A stretch of DNA of 64,000 bases from Okapia johnstoni (GCA_024291935.2 CM044313.1:89775001-89839000); one strand, 5' to 3'. Shown: positions 43,916 through 55,834, counted from the first letter of the stretch. Translations and numbers: made by a program. The notes: generated by a model from the sequence alone, not told the origin.

Positions 43916-44729
43916 CAACCACAGAAGACGTGATTATTGTTCTTTATATTATGATTACTCAATTTTTTCATTTATGAATGTATGAAATTTCTCTTTTTCA
44001 TAACTTTTCTCATGTTCATATATTTAATAAAGTCATCACTGGGTATAACCAATAGAAATATAAATTGTGAAACTTGAAGAATATTGGGTAGTTACTTTTC
44101 TTTGCACAGGTTTTTTTTTTTTTTTTGGATGAGATGGACTACATTATTCCAGAAACTCTTGCTGATAAATTTGTGAAATTTTATTGTCAAGTGATTCCTT
44201 CAACAGTGGTAATTTTCTTTACCTTACTTCAAGACCAAGGAGTGGGTGCTATAGGGAGCAAAACTCAGCTCAATACTTGGAGGAACATTTGTTTCATGAT
44301 GGTGGCAGAAAGTGATTCCTGCATCCTAAAGAAACAAGTTAGTAGTATTTTGGGCAGAAGTTGGATGTAAGTTATTCCAAAGAGTTGAAAAAAATAAGCC
44401 ATTGATCCAGCCTAGTGTTGAGTCAAACTGCCATGCTGCACCCTTGTTCCTACTGTAGACTACAGCCAGGTTTTTACTGCACTTAATTACATGATATATG
44501 AAAAACAGTGCACACGGGAATTCATTTGTATTTCTTTTCTTTTTTTCTTTTCTAGATAGGATTTCATAACTGCTTTTGCAAATCTGTCCTTAAAGGGCAG
44601 CTATAACTTTTTTTTTCCGTTTTTTTTCTTACTATGTTGCTCTTGAAACGTTGGCAATTTAGACATCAATAAATAACACCACTACCCAAATACTGAACAA
44701 TCAAAAGCGACACAGAAGATGCAGGTGAC
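43916..44729. other. Unique stretch, T runs, no gene called
   Basis: T runs at 44111-44126, 44600-44610 and 44619-44627. An 81-codon open frame (44125-44370) follows the first T run. Its peptide begins MDEMDYIIPETLADKF and has no recognised family. A reversed A-tail next to coding-like text could hint at an antisense retrocopy, but the frame is on the other strand, so I do not call it. Confidence 0.35.
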
Positions 44730-44965
44730 AGCTGTTAATAGTGAGTACTTACTGGATGACGAGAACTATCTCAGCATTTGATGCGTATGAACTCATTTTA
44801 ATTTTACCAAAAAAAAAAAAAAACTTGATGAAGAATGTTGTGTCATTTTCCTTTAAATTTGAGGCAACTGAGAAACAGAGTGGTTAAGAAACTTGTCTAA
44901 AATCACACAGCTAAGGAGTCAGGGCTAGAAATCACACCCAGATAGTCTATATTCACAGGTTTCAT
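44730..44965 (+). mobile_element. MIR SINE with A-run
   Basis: Sense MIR: agtgagtacttactggatga, gaactcattttaattttacc, then a 15-A run (44809-44823), gaggcaactgagaaacagag, atcacacagctaaggagtc and tcacacccagatagtct. Confidence 0.75.
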
Positions 44966-45985
44966 TTTTTATCTGTTAAATCCTTGGCTGGAGACTGGAG
45001 CCCATGCAAATATTGCCAAAAGGACATAACAACACTCTCCTACTCTCAAGGCTGGACAGAATCCTCTGTTTCATCTTAGGAGAGCACCTTGAATACACTC
45101 TTACTGCAAGCTGGCCAATTCCAAAATAACACAGAAGAAGCCAAAATAAGTGGTCCTTGGTTGTTTCAACCTATCTGACTAATCAAATAAAATTACCTCC
45201 ATTCAGGAAGGAACCAGTGAAGCTAGATGTGTTTCTGGAAGACAGGTTTCTCAACAAGGAAATACGAGAAGTTCAGAATGAATACCCCCTTAATAGATAA
45301 CAAATATACCTTATAACTTATTATTTGTATTTCATTTGTGATTTTGACTATGCTACACTATGCGTTGCATAAGTTTATAGACTTGGGCTTATGGTGGAAG
45401 AAGGGAGGCTGGTTCTACATGGAAATGATATGTAGTTCATCAACTTAAAATTTTATATTGGAAAAAATATGACATCATGGTTGCATATAAATGAACCACA
45501 ACAGTGCTCATAGAAGTTAAAAGAGGAAAAGTGGTGGGAGAAATGAATCACAATGTGACACACAGGATGGATATGCTGAACTAAAAAAAATGATTCACAA
45601 AGAAAATGGCAATTTAATTTCAATAAAAATTGCAATTCATATAAATGAATATTTCCTAATTGTTTTCATTTTGTACATATTTTAAAAATATGCTTCAGAT
45701 TATAAATGCATGAAAGTTAAAAATGAAGAAGTTCATGCCATATTTGATTTTTGAAAATATAACATTATCATGAAACTCATTAAGTAAACAGTGATGAAAA
45801 ATGATTTTTGCTTTTGACTCCTTCAGGAGAACTATGAGAATAACTAAGATAAGAGTAGAGTAATTTTAACCATAATTTGAAATTTGTTTAAGACCAATTG
45901 GTATTTAAAAGTGTGTTATCTAATCTAGTATTGTTTCTCAAGAAGAGTAACACCAGTGACTTTTGCCATGATATAGCGAAGATAA
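44966..45985. other. Unique stretch, no gene seen
   Basis: No repeat family or gene recognised with confidence. Confidence 0.4.
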
Positions 45986-45994
45986 ATTAAGATT

Positions 45995-46085
45995 TTTTTA
46001 TGATGCTTAAGTATAACAATTATTAAGTATCATAAGTATATAAAAGTATAAGTATTAAGTATTATTAAGTACTATAAAAATATTT
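45995..46085 (+). repeat. AAGTAT-rich cryptic tandem repeat
   Basis: ttaagtat/aagtatta/ataagtata units recur at least eight times in 90 bases, in imperfect register. Confidence 0.75.
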
Positions 46086-46204
46086 CATAATATACATGAA
46101 ACATTATTTCAGATGATTTTTTTGTGACTTGCATGTATTCATTTTATAAAAATGAAACAATTTTTGTCTCATTTTTATCAATGTTGAAATGTGTTTAAAA
46201 AAGT

Positions 46205-46595
46205 ACTGGTTCCCTGGGGCTGCTGTACTAAAGTATCACAAACTAGATGATGTAGAACAACAGAAATTTATTGTCTCTTGGTCTGTAGACTAAAAGTCTG
46301 TGATTATTGTGTCACCTGACTTACTTTCTCTAGAGGGCTGTGAAGGAGAGTCTGTTCTATGACTCTTTACTAGTTTCAGGTGGTTTGCTGGTAATTTCTC
46401 GCATTCCTTAGCTTGTAGAGCATGACCCTGATCTCTGTATTTATTTTCATTGAGTTCTCACAGCGAGTCTGTAATGAAATGTCCCCTTCAAATTGGTTTA
46501 GGAATCCACCCTACTTCAGTACAGCCAGCAATTCTATCCTCAACAAACCAATTTTCAAATAAGATCGTATTTGGTAGCACTGTGGTTAGGACTTC
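46205..46595 (-). mobile_element. MLT1-type LTR, antisense arm
   Basis: Antisense MaLR-like LTR: tccctggggctgctgtacta, acaacagaaatttattgtct, gagggctgtgaaggagagtc, caggtggtttgctggtaatt, ttcaaataagatcgtatttg, gttaggacttca. It meets an oppositely oriented LTR of the same type at about 46596. Confidence 0.75.
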
Positions 46596-47255
46596 ATTAT
46601 GGATTAAATTGGATCCCTCTCAGTATTCACTGGCACCCCACTCCAGTACTCTTGCCTGGAAAATCCCATGGACGGAGGAGCCTGGTAGGCTGCAATCCAT
46701 GGGGTCGCGACGAGTCGGACACGACTGAGCGACTTCACTTTCCCTTTTCACTTTCATGCGTTGGAGAAGGAAACGGCAGCCCACTCCAGTGTTCTTGCCT
46801 GGAGAATCCCAGGGACGGGGGAGCCTGGTGGGCTGCCGTCTATGGGGTCGCACAGAGTCGGACACGACTGAAGTGACTTAGTAGCAGTAGCAGTATTCAC
46901 ATGTTAAAATTGTAACACTCAGTACCTCAGAATTTGCCTGTATTTAGAGACAGAGACTATAAAGCCATAAATAATTTGAAAGGAGTTTATCAGGGTAAGC
47001 CTTAATCCAATACAATTTGTATCCTTTGAAGATAGGAGATTAGAGCACAGATATGTACAGAGAGAAGACCGTGTGAAGACACAGGGAGAAGATGGCCGTC
47101 TGAAAGCCAAGGAGAAAGGCTTCAAGTGAAACCAACCCTGAAAAATATCAATACCTTGATTTCTTAATTCTAGCTTCCAGAATTGTGAGAAAATATATTT
47201 CTGTCTTTAAACCACCCAGTCTCTGGTACTTGTTATTAGTGAACTAATACAGACT
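46596..47255 (+). mobile_element. MLT1-type LTR, sense arm, split by BovA2
   Basis: Begins tatggattaaattggatccc, is interrupted by BovA2 at 46631-46890, and resumes with taacactcagtacctcagaa, gtgaagacacagggagaaga, tggccgtctgaaagccaagg, agcttccagaattgtgagaa and the end tagtgaactaatacaga. Only the LTR is present; no gag, pol or env. Confidence 0.78.
46621..46900 (+). mobile_element. BovA2 dimer with 10-bp TSD
   Basis: Sense dimer of two BovA bodies joined by a linker of the ttcactttcccttttcactt type. CpG-rich (ggggtcgcgacgagtcggac) and close to consensus, so young. Exact direct repeats cagtattcac at 46621-46630 and 46891-46900. Ends with a tagcagtagcag-like tail. Confidence 0.96.
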
Positions 47256-47834
47256 TCAACATACAAATTTTTGGAAGATATAATTTGACCCATAATAGAA
47301 GGTTAGTTTTTCTCCATATTTCTTTTCTTTTTTCTTCAGTAACTATAACTTTTTTCTTCAATGACTATATTTAGTCAATGTATTGATTTGCCTTTACTTA
47401 TGGTTAATACTAATTTCATGTTTAAAGCAATTCACCTGTGGCATTTTAATTAAGAATAGTTCTTAGTAATATTATAATTGTGTGTGAAAACAGAAAGATG
47501 TTTAATTTAGAGAATAATTATTTTATTGCAAATTGATCCAGAAGGCAAAAATAGAATTATTAGAATTTAAAAGTACATTTAAATTCAATATAAATAAAGA
47601 CCTTTCAAGAATTAAATAGTCAAAACAATATTGCCTGTCACTTCCAGAAGTAAACTTGAAATGCTCAGGGATATTGAATACTTAACAACAAAAGTCTTTG
47701 GAGAATGCAATTGAGATTTTGCAAAAAGTTAAATCTCCTCCATTTATTCTCCAGCTCAAAGCTTTTAGAATTTTTTTGTCTTAAAATAGATGTAAACAAT
47801 TTGTGTTTTAAATTTATATTTGATTTTACACTGA
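47256..47834. other. AT-rich stretch, no gene seen
   Basis: No repeat family or gene recognised. Confidence 0.45.
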
Positions 47835-48058
47835 TATACATTAACGGCTTTCCTGGTGGCTCAGATGGTAAAGAATCCTGCACCTTAGGAGACATGGGTT
47901 CAATCCTTGGGTCAGGAAGATCCCCTGGAGAAGGAAATGGCAACCTACCCAGTATTCTCACCTGGAGAATTCCATGGACAGAGGAGTCTGGTGGGCTACA
48001 TTCCATGGGATCACAATGAGTCAGACATGACTGAGTGACCAACATTTTTATACATTAA
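47835..48058 (+). mobile_element. Bov-tA SINE with 10-bp TSD
   Basis: Sense Bov-tA 47845-48048: ggctttcctggtggctcaga, box-B-like gggttcaatccttgg, body to gtcagacatgactgagtgac. Exact direct repeats tatacattaa at 47835-47844 and 48049-48058. Confidence 0.96.
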
Positions 48059-48257
48059 ATTGTATATTTGACTTCCCATAGGATATGAAAAAGAGATATT
48101 TAATTTAAAACATTTTACAAAAATACTGATATTTCAATAAATAATATACTTGCTATTTTATAATCTGTAACATCCATATTTATTTTGTTATTTTATTCCC
48201 GTAATTTAAATTAACTTAATTTTCAAACACCACCTTCATCTAGCACAAAATAGCTCA

Positions 48258-48440
48258 TAGAGCACTGGTTCTCAAACTTGGTTCCCAAAGTTGGTTCCAG
48301 ATAGTATCACTTAGAGAGTTTACACTAAATTAATTACTGGGTCTTATCTCTAAGCACTTTGATTAATTAATCCAGTGAAGCCAGGTGTGGGATTTTGCAA
48401 AACTATATCCTAAGCATCTTAAGGTGTGGGAAAGTTTAAA
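48258..48440 (+). mobile_element. MER5-like hAT-Charlie DNA transposon
   Basis: Starts with the typical hAT-type end gcactggttctcaaacttgg, continues with tatcacttagagagtttaca and gtgtgggattttgcaaaact-type blocks in MER5 order. Non-autonomous, no coding sequence. The right end is poorly defined. Confidence 0.55.
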
Positions 48441-49494
48441 AAAAAACAGTCTTAAAGGATGCTTTGATGAAAATGAGTCGGTAGAGAAAGATAACACATC
48501 TAGGTGAAGAAGGTAAAAGAGAACACAATTCAGGAGAAAACAATTTTCCAGTTTTTGACAACAACATGTTTCTAGTATTTTAATTCTGGAGTGGCTAATA
48601 AAACTGATTACTTGATGAAAGATATAAAACCAAAAATTTTAATGGCTACTCTTTCTTCCGTGTTTTAATTTTATCTGTCTGTATTATTATAACTTTTGCT
48701 GTAGAAAATTTTAATATGCAAAAGGAAGCATTTCTTTTTATTGTAATGGAAAACTTTTACATAACCAAAATAATACAAGTCATCTTTCATGTATTTGATA
48801 TTTTCCTGCTGTTAGTTTCCACTCATCTAAGCACCAATTACTTAAAACTTTAGAATTCCCAACTTTAAGATGAGAAAAGTCTTTTGAACATCTACATCTG
48901 TTCAAATCTCACAGATGGCCTTTTGTGCTTTTTTCTAAGTTCTTTATAATTATGTGTGACACTGTTCTTCTTTGAGAGTTGGTGTGAATGTACTAAACAT
49001 TATATTTTAACTTGAATTCAAACATATTCAAAAAGGTTTGCAGTAAAGGCTGTAATCATATCCTCTGTATGTGTAGCTCTAGGGCCAAGATTAATTTTTC
49101 TTACACTGTCTTTTACTTACTGCTAAAACATTTTTTCTAAAAGTATTGTCATTGATTGGGAAAAACAAATATAGCTCACTGAAAACAGATCCCAGGGCAA
49201 GACAATGTGTCTCATTTATGATAATAAGTTTCTAAATATCTACTCTAGAGTTTTAAGATTAAATGAGGATAGAAACTTTTGTTGTATCTCTTTTATTTCT
49301 TTGCTTTTTATTTAAATATCTGGCTTTAACTTACCCTTATAATTAATATAGGCAATATATGATGAGGTCCACTATTTGTATAATATATATAGTCATAGGA
49401 ATTGAAACACAGATACATAGGCTGCTTTCCAACTTATTTGTTTTTTGATATAAATACATTCTTCTGAAATTTGAGTAGTAATAAAAGCTTACAT
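48441..49494. other. AT-rich stretch, no gene seen
   Basis: No repeat family or gene recognised over 1 kb. Confidence 0.45.
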
Positions 49495-49700
49495 TCTGAA
49501 TACTAATGCTCTAAGCAACTTTATACATCTTTGTTCAATTCTCATGATGATTAAGTATTTTAGGTAATTTGATTATAAACAAATAAATAAGGGAAGTGAC
49601 GCGGAGAGAAATAAGGAACTTTGAAGAAAATTGTGGAGGATTAAGTGAAAACCTGGGATTTGAAATCCGTGTATTATATAAACTGACATTCTGCCCACCC
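49495..49700 (+). mobile_element. MIR SINE, diverged
   Basis: Sense order: atgctctaagcaactttata, ttcaattctcatgatgatta, then gggaagtgacgcggagagaa and cctgggatttgaaatccgtg (consensus: gctgggattcgaaccca). Confidence 0.55.
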
Positions 49701-49889
49701 ATACTGGTCAAATAAGGAAAATCACAAGACAGACTCTTAAAGCACTGAATGAAAATTTTACCAAGATAATCTGTGCTTTCAGTAATGACAGAGAAAGTAT
49801 TCAGTCCACTGCTTCAGCTAAGGAGAGAAAATAAAATCTAAATAAGAAATATTAAAAACATTTTCTTGAAGGCATGGGTGAATGTGGTA

Positions 49890-50345
49890 AAACTATAGCC
49901 CCAAGATAATCCCATGTGCTGATGCCTGGTACAGTCAATAACACTAGATACTGTACCTGTGTCTTTGTTAAGGCCGAATGTGATGAATGTCATTTAACAG
50001 TTGACCTTAAGGGAGGTTATCCTGAATTATCTAGGTAGGACAATATAAGCCATGAACCCTTAAAAGAAGAAGTTAGAACACACAGAAGTTTCAAACACAA
50101 AAAGAATTCATATTGCCTTTGTGGCTTGAAGTTGCAGGGGGCATGTGAATGGGTGAAGGCAATGACTCCTGTTAACCACCAGAAAGTTCAGCAAGAATCC
50201 TGAGGCTCCATTGAGAACCACAGCTCTGCTAACACCTTGATGGGGTTTATGAAACCAGGGAAAGAAATCCTGTCATGTTCTGGTCCAACTTGTAACCCAC
50301 AGAAACTGTGAGAAAAATAAGTCTGTATTTTTAAGATGCTAGATG
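49890..50345 (+). mobile_element. MLT1-type LTR
   Basis: Sense MaLR-like LTR: agggaggttatcctgaatta, tctaggtaggacaatataag, tgaacccttaaaagaagaag, gctaacaccttgatggggtt, cagaaactgtgagaaaaata. The order matches the MLT1 group. Only a solo LTR is seen. Confidence 0.75.
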
Positions 50346-50680
50346 TGTGATAAATTCTTGTGACATGAATATAAGATTCATACTGAGAGCTGGTCGGAAA
50401 TTTAGGGAAGGCTTTACCCTGGGGACATTTAGTGATTCAGAAGAGACTGGGAGAGCAAACGATGCAGTGTCACCTTACATCCTTAGGAAAGCAAAATTAG
50501 AACCTGGATCACACCACATTTCGGACTGTGGTAAAACTCTCAACTTTGGATGGGGACCCTGAAGAACTATACCTTAGATTTAAGACTGGAATCAGTAAAA
50601 GAGTCACCGTGTGAACTCTGGCATGACTTCAATCATTGCGTGAGTGCCAGTGGACCTCATTCCCTGAAACTGGGTTAAGC
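50346..50680. other. Unique stretch, no gene called
   Basis: A 71-codon open frame (50347-50562) partly overlaps the LTR end; no motif. Nothing else recognised. Confidence 0.4.
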
Positions 50681-50868
50681 CAGTGAATCTCAACTGGTGG
50701 TGATTTTTTCCTTCAAGGAACATTTGGCAGTGACTAGAGATATTTACGGCTGTTACAACCAGGGAAAAGGAGCTGCTGTATTTTTCTAATGAGCAGAGAC
50801 CAGGAAGGGTGCTCAATCCCCTACAAAACATAGAATCGTCTCCCACAACAAATATTTATCTGTCCCTA
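50681..50868 (+). mobile_element. MER20 hAT-Charlie DNA transposon
   Basis: Sense MER20: ccagtgaatctcaactggtgg, aacatttggcagtgactaga, gatatttacggctgttacaa, ctacaaaacatagaatcgtc, tcccacaacaaatatttatc. A non-autonomous element about the usual length, without coding sequence. MER20 copies have been linked to endometrial enhancers in placental mammals; nothing here shows such a role. Confidence 0.75.
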
Positions 50869-51049
50869 GTTGCCAATAATCCTACAATTCATACATCCTG
50901 TGTTAAATTGATCCCAGATGGTTATTGCCTACAGATGTCTACAAAGAGCAAAGAAATCTTATCTGGAATAATTTAATATTATGCTAGTCCTCAAGTATTA
51001 CTACCAACAGTTTTATGAATAAAATATCTCATATAAGATAAAAATTAAT

Positions 51050-51970
51050 GAAGCAGTTGAAAAGATAAGACAGCATAAAGGACAAAAAAAAAATTGGCAA
51101 TTGAAGGCGATTCAGAGAACTTCTTGAATAGAATCATCATCAACTATAAACAACGGTCTATCCTACTTGAATGATAAGTAACAGGATTTAAAATTTGGGC
51201 AGATAACTGGGACACATACAAACTTACATAACAGAATTACTAAAAAGAATAATAAAGGCACCAAATAAAATTACTTGAATTGATAAAAAATGCAGTAACT
51301 GGAACTGAGAACCCAATCAGTGAGTTTAAAAGCAGAGTATATAAGATAAAGAGAAAATTAATGAGGGAGAAGCTGTGGATCAAAGAAGCACAGAAATCCA
51401 AAGCGATTTTTAAAAGTGTAATATATAAACTCTACTGAAAATAGAATTAGAACTTATGTAATTATTTAGAATCTCATACAGAGATAAGAAAAGTGATGAA
51501 GCAGTAGTTACATTTGAAATGATCATGGCTGAGATTTATTAGAAATGAATGAAACATAGATATTTCTAGATTAAAAAATTAGACAACTTTTCAACAGAAT
51601 AAACGCAAGGTAATTTTCAATTATACAACTGCTAGTAGCAACATAAGATTGCAGATCAAAAATGTAAGGGTTAGTAAGAAAACAACAAGTGCATAAGGAA
51701 AAATGATATACTCTTTTCAGAGGAACAGCTGAGAACTGGTTTCTACAAAGAAACAATAGAGGCCAGCAGACAATGAAATGTCTTCAGTGTGATGAGAGAG
51801 ATTCAAAGTGGCCAACACAAAATTCTTGACAAAGTCGAAAGGTGAAATCAATTCATTTTCAGACAAAACAGAAAGGAAGTAATTATCGGAAGATATAAAC
51901 TTAACACTAGAGTATTCTTCTAAAGGAATAGAAGAGCATATTTCATATTTCACAGATATTAGAAGAAACA
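51050..51970 (+). mobile_element. Ancient L1 5' UTR/ORF1-region fragment
   Basis: Sense phrases gagaacccaatcagtgagtt, gagaagctgtggatcaaaga, gaaacaatagaggccagcag, caattcattttcagacaaaa and gagtattcttctaaaggaat follow the order of an old L1 5' half. Decayed; no frame. Confidence 0.6.
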
Positions 51971-52184
51971 ATAAGACATGAGATGGTAAATATGTGGTAA
52001 ATCGAAATGGCTGCTGACCAGATAAATGATATCATATATCAATAAATTACAAAATTGCTTGTAAGTAATGGATGTAGTAAATAGTGTTCTAATTTTCCTA
52101 TCTTGTCTAGCAGGATGAGTTACAATTCTAAATAAACTAAATTTTACTATCTTCTTTTTTTTTAACTAATAATAGAAATAGGAT

Positions 52185-52333
52185 TCATAATTTGCTGCTA
52201 AGTCGCTTCAGTCGTGTCCGACTCTGTGCGACCCCATAGACGGCAGCCCACCAGGCTCCGCCGTCCCTGGGATTCTCCAGGCAAGAATACTGGAGTGGGG
52301 TGCCATTTCCTTCTCCATTCAAATCATAATTTG
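52185..52333 (-). mobile_element. Young BovA SINE with 10-bp TSD
   Basis: Antisense BovA monomer 52195-52323, nearly consensus, with five CpGs kept (cagtcgtgtccgactctgtg, ggctccgccgtccctgggat). Exact direct repeats tcataatttg at 52185-52194 and 52324-52333. One of the youngest insertions in the window. Confidence 0.96.
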
Positions 52334-52634
52334 AATTCTCCAATTTTCTTTTTGGAGATAGTTATCAAGAAAAAATATACTAAAATAGACTGATCAACAG
52401 TTAAATCATATAAACAACCAATATTCTATTGAATGTTTCTTTGTAGTTAGTACTGAACAGAAACAGTTATGAAAGACCTATTCAAGATTTTGTCCATTGA
52501 GTATTCTATATTGCAAGTTTCTGTTTAACTTACAGTAACACAGCTGACCAAGATAAAAATGGAAGGTCAATGTTCATATGTATTTTAAGAGATTAAGAAT
52601 GCTTATAAAAGAAAACAGTAAATTAGCATTTGTT

Positions 52635-52865
52635 TTAGTTTTTATTTGAGCTTCCCTGGTGGCTCAGACGGTAAAGCGTCTATCTACAATGAGGGAGACC
52701 TGGGTTCAATCCCTGGGTCAGGAAGATGTCCTGGAGAAGGAAATGGCAACCCACTCCAGTATTCTTGCCTGGAAAATCCCATGGATGGAGGAACCTGGTA
52801 GGCTACAGTCCATGGGGTCACAAAGAGTAGGACACGACTGAGTAACTTCACTTAGTTTTTATTTG
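52635..52865 (+). mobile_element. Bov-tA SINE with 14-bp TSD
   Basis: Sense Bov-tA 52649-52851: gcttccctggtggctcagac, box-B-like ggttcaatccc at 52703-52713, body to aggacacgactgagtaactt. Exact direct repeats ttagtttttatttg at 52635-52648 and 52852-52865. Its 60-codon open frame is a SINE translation. Confidence 0.97.
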
Positions 52866-53047
52866 CATACATAATTGCTCCAGCAGCCACTATAGGTCTT
52901 ATTTGTACTACTTCTACAATGAAGATCAGAAGTTCTTTTTTGTTCTGAGAGCATTTGAATCATAAATATCTTGAAAAATCTGTTCAATTTTACTGAAATA
53001 AACAAAAAAACCTTTGTGAACTTTAAGTGCTGTCTGCTACAAAAATG

Positions 53048-54236
53048 TCATGTCTAAAATTACAATATACCTAGTAGAATGGCCAAAACCCAAAACACTG
53101 GCAGCACCAGATACCAGTGATAATATGGAGCAACAGAACTCTGATTCATTACTGGTGGGAATGCAAAGTGGTACAGCTACTTTGGAAGATAGTTTTCAGT
53201 TTCTCACAAAACTAATCATACTTTTACCGTATGATCTAGCAATGATGTTCTTTGGTATTTACCCAAAGGAGTTGAACAGTTATATTTACACAAAAACCTG
53301 CACATGGATTTTTAGAGCAGTTTTATTTAGGATTGCCAATACCTGGAGATAACCAAGATGCCCCTCAGGTGAATGGATAAATATACTATGATACATCCGG
53401 ACAATAGAATATTATTTAGTGCTAAAAAGAAATGAGCTATAAAGCCATGCAAATCCATGGAGGAAACTTAAATATATATTACTAAATGAAAAAAGATGAT
53501 CTGAAAAAGCTACATACCACATGACACTAAGTACTGTATTCTGGAAAAAAGCAAAAGTATGGAAGCAATAAGCAAATGTAGTTGCCAGGTTTGGAGATGA
53601 AGAATTGATAAACAGGCCAAGTAAAGAGGATTTTTAGGACACTGAAAATCTTTCCATATGATCCTATAAAGGTATATAAATGCTATTTTACATTTGTCAA
53701 AACCCACAGAATATATAAAACCAAGAGTGAGCCTAGTGAAACTATGTGACCTTTGGGTGATAATGTTGTGTCAATGTAGGGTTATCAATTTTTAGTAAAT
53801 GTACTGCTGAGGAATGTTGATAGAAGGGAGGCTATGACAGAGGGAGTGGTGAGTGGAGATAAATGAAAACTCTCTACTTTCTGCTCAGTTTTGCTGTGAA
53901 CCTAAAAAATAAAGTCTCCTTATGGTTGCCAGGGGGATGGATGGGAAGAAGAGATAGAGAGTTAGGGGAGGACATGTACACAATGCTATATTTAAAATGG
54001 GTAAACAACAAGGACCTACTGTATAAGCACATGACTCTCCTCAGTGGTATGAGGCAGGCTGGATGGAAGGGGAGTTTGGGGTAGAATGGATACATGTGTG
54101 TATATAGACCTATATATGTATATATCTGAGTCCCTTCAATGTTCACATGAAACTATCAAAACATTATTAATCAGCTATATCCCAATACAAAATAAATTCT
54201 ACTGAAAAGTAAAGATTAAAAAATCATGTCTAAAAT
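53048..54236 (+). mobile_element. L1 3' block, two-part, with 13-bp TSD
   Basis: Sense L1. 53061 to about 53915 is ORF2 3' end plus UTR (atggagcaacagaactctga, ggtgaatggataaatatact, gaggaaacttaaatatatat), ending at an internal aataaagtctcc. About 53922-54223 is a second L1-type 3' UTR (ggttgccagggggatggatg, ttaaaatgggtaaacaacaa, cagctatatcccaatacaaa). Exact direct repeats tcatgtctaaaat at 53048-53060 and 54224-54236 bracket both parts. The 100-codon open frame at 53050-53352 is decayed ORF2. Confidence 0.85.
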
Positions 54237-54464
54237 GAGTGTATGCTATAAAATATGTCTTTATGCTTTAAAAGAGAATCAAATCTATGGATCTTAGTTT
54301 TTTCTGTCTACCTCATGACCCTAAAGAATATATATCTATTAATGTTATTTTTTGAAACACATATTGTAGATATATAGGTCAGAGTTAAGGATTAAAGAAA
54401 GATTGAGTTGTGTTAATTTCAGAGCTATCATGGATACAATAAATGGTAATGGTGTCTTTAGAGT

Positions 54465-54703
54465 TTCCTGCACAATGTGGTTGCTGCTGTTTAGTCAAGT
54501 CAAGTCCAACTCTCTGTGTGATCCCGTGGACTATACAACCGCCAGGCCCTTCTGTACATGGAATTTTCCAGGCAAGGATACTGGAGTGATTTGCCATTTC
54601 CTTCTCTGGGAGATCTTCCCAAAAAAGGGATCAAACTCATGTCTCCTGCATTGGCAGATGGATTCTTTACTACTGAGACACCAGGGAAGCCTTCCTGCAC
54701 CAT
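54465..54703 (-). mobile_element. Bov-tA SINE with TSD
   Basis: Antisense Bov-tA 54477-54691 (gtgtgatcccgtggactata, ggaattttccaggcaaggat, gagacaccagggaagcc). Direct repeats ttcctgcacaat (54465-54476) and ttcctgcaccat (54692-54703) differ at one base. The tail is gttgctgctg. Confidence 0.94.
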
Positions 54704-54774
54704 AGAAAGCATATGATGTTTCAAAACACCATAAAATATATTATTAATTCATCCATTATTTATGTAATCAACAA

Positions 54775-54960
54775 CTAGCAGCATAAGCTTAGATAGCACT
54801 TTACAGCTGACAAAGTGTGCTCACATAGTATTTCATTACTTTTTCTTTCATCAGAAGCCACTCAATTACAGGTTGCAGGTCACAGACTTTTTTAGATAGG
54901 TGAGAAACTGAAGCTGAAAGATAATTTATGTTTGATATCAAACATTTAAGAATTGTAAGA
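54775..54960 (+). mobile_element. MIR SINE
   Basis: Sense: cttagatagcactttacagc, tcacatagtatttcattact, ggtgagaaactgaagctgaa. The 3' part is lost. Confidence 0.55.
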
Positions 54961-55290
54961 ATTGTGCTCAAATCTGGAATTTTTTTGTGTGTTTTACTAT
55001 TTCACTTCATGAAAACAATCAGAAGTCTTGATATATAGCTGAGAACCATCTTAAAGGGCACAAAATCTCAACAGACTAAAATTAAGCTGGTAATGGCTTA
55101 TATTACTGAGAATATAATGAATTGAGTATTCTTATAAGCTTCTGATAAAAATAAAATGGTAAAGGTCTATTGGAAAGCAATTTGAAAATATCCTTATGAT
55201 TTCTTTTTAAATTTCCATTCAGTTATTTTTTTAGTAACAATTTATTTACTTTGGTTACTATTCTGGCAATGACACAGCTGAATTTGTGGT
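54961..55290. other. AT-rich stretch, no gene seen
   Basis: No repeat family or gene recognised. Confidence 0.45.
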
Positions 55291-55644
55291 TTGTTGTTGT
55301 TGTTGTTTAGTCACTCAGTCATGTCCGATTCTTTGTGACCCCATGGACTGCAGCTCGCCAGGCTTCCCTGTCCTTCACTGTCTCTCGGTGTTTGCTCATA
55401 ATCATGTCCATTGAGTCGATGATGCCATCCAACCATCTCATCCTCTGTCACCCCCTTCTCTCTCCTGCCCTCAATCTTGCCCAGCATCAGGATCTTTTAC
55501 TGTGAGTGGGCTCTTTGCAAAAGGGGACCAAAGGAGTGGAGCTTCAGCTTCAGCATCAGCCCTTCCAGTGAACATTCAGTACTGATTTCCTTTAGGATTG
55601 ACTGGTTTGATCTCCTTGCTGCCCAAGCGACTCTCAAGAGTCTA
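55291..55644 (-). mobile_element. BovB LINE 3' end with (TTG)n tail
   Basis: Antisense BovB with a (TTG)n tail (55292-55307) in place of (TTCAG)n: cactcagtcatgtccgattc, atcatgtccattgagtcgat, ttccagtgaacattcagtac, up to ctcaagagtcta. 5'-truncated and frame-broken. Confidence 0.9.
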
Positions 55645-55834
55645 GAAACAATCTAAAAATAGAAGAATGATTAGTTGAATCAAAGATGGACTACTATGCA
55701 GCCATATAATTTGACAATTCTGTTTTAAAGAATTTGTAATGACATCAAAATGCAATTTGGGGGGAAATATGAAATAACATGTTAAAAATAAATAATTCGA
55801 AATTCTCTATTGCAGTGATTATGAATTGAGACCC

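Noticed and set aside
46450..46876. Overlapping open frames of 92 and 101 codons
   Set aside because: Translations of the BovA2 dimer and the LTR next to it.
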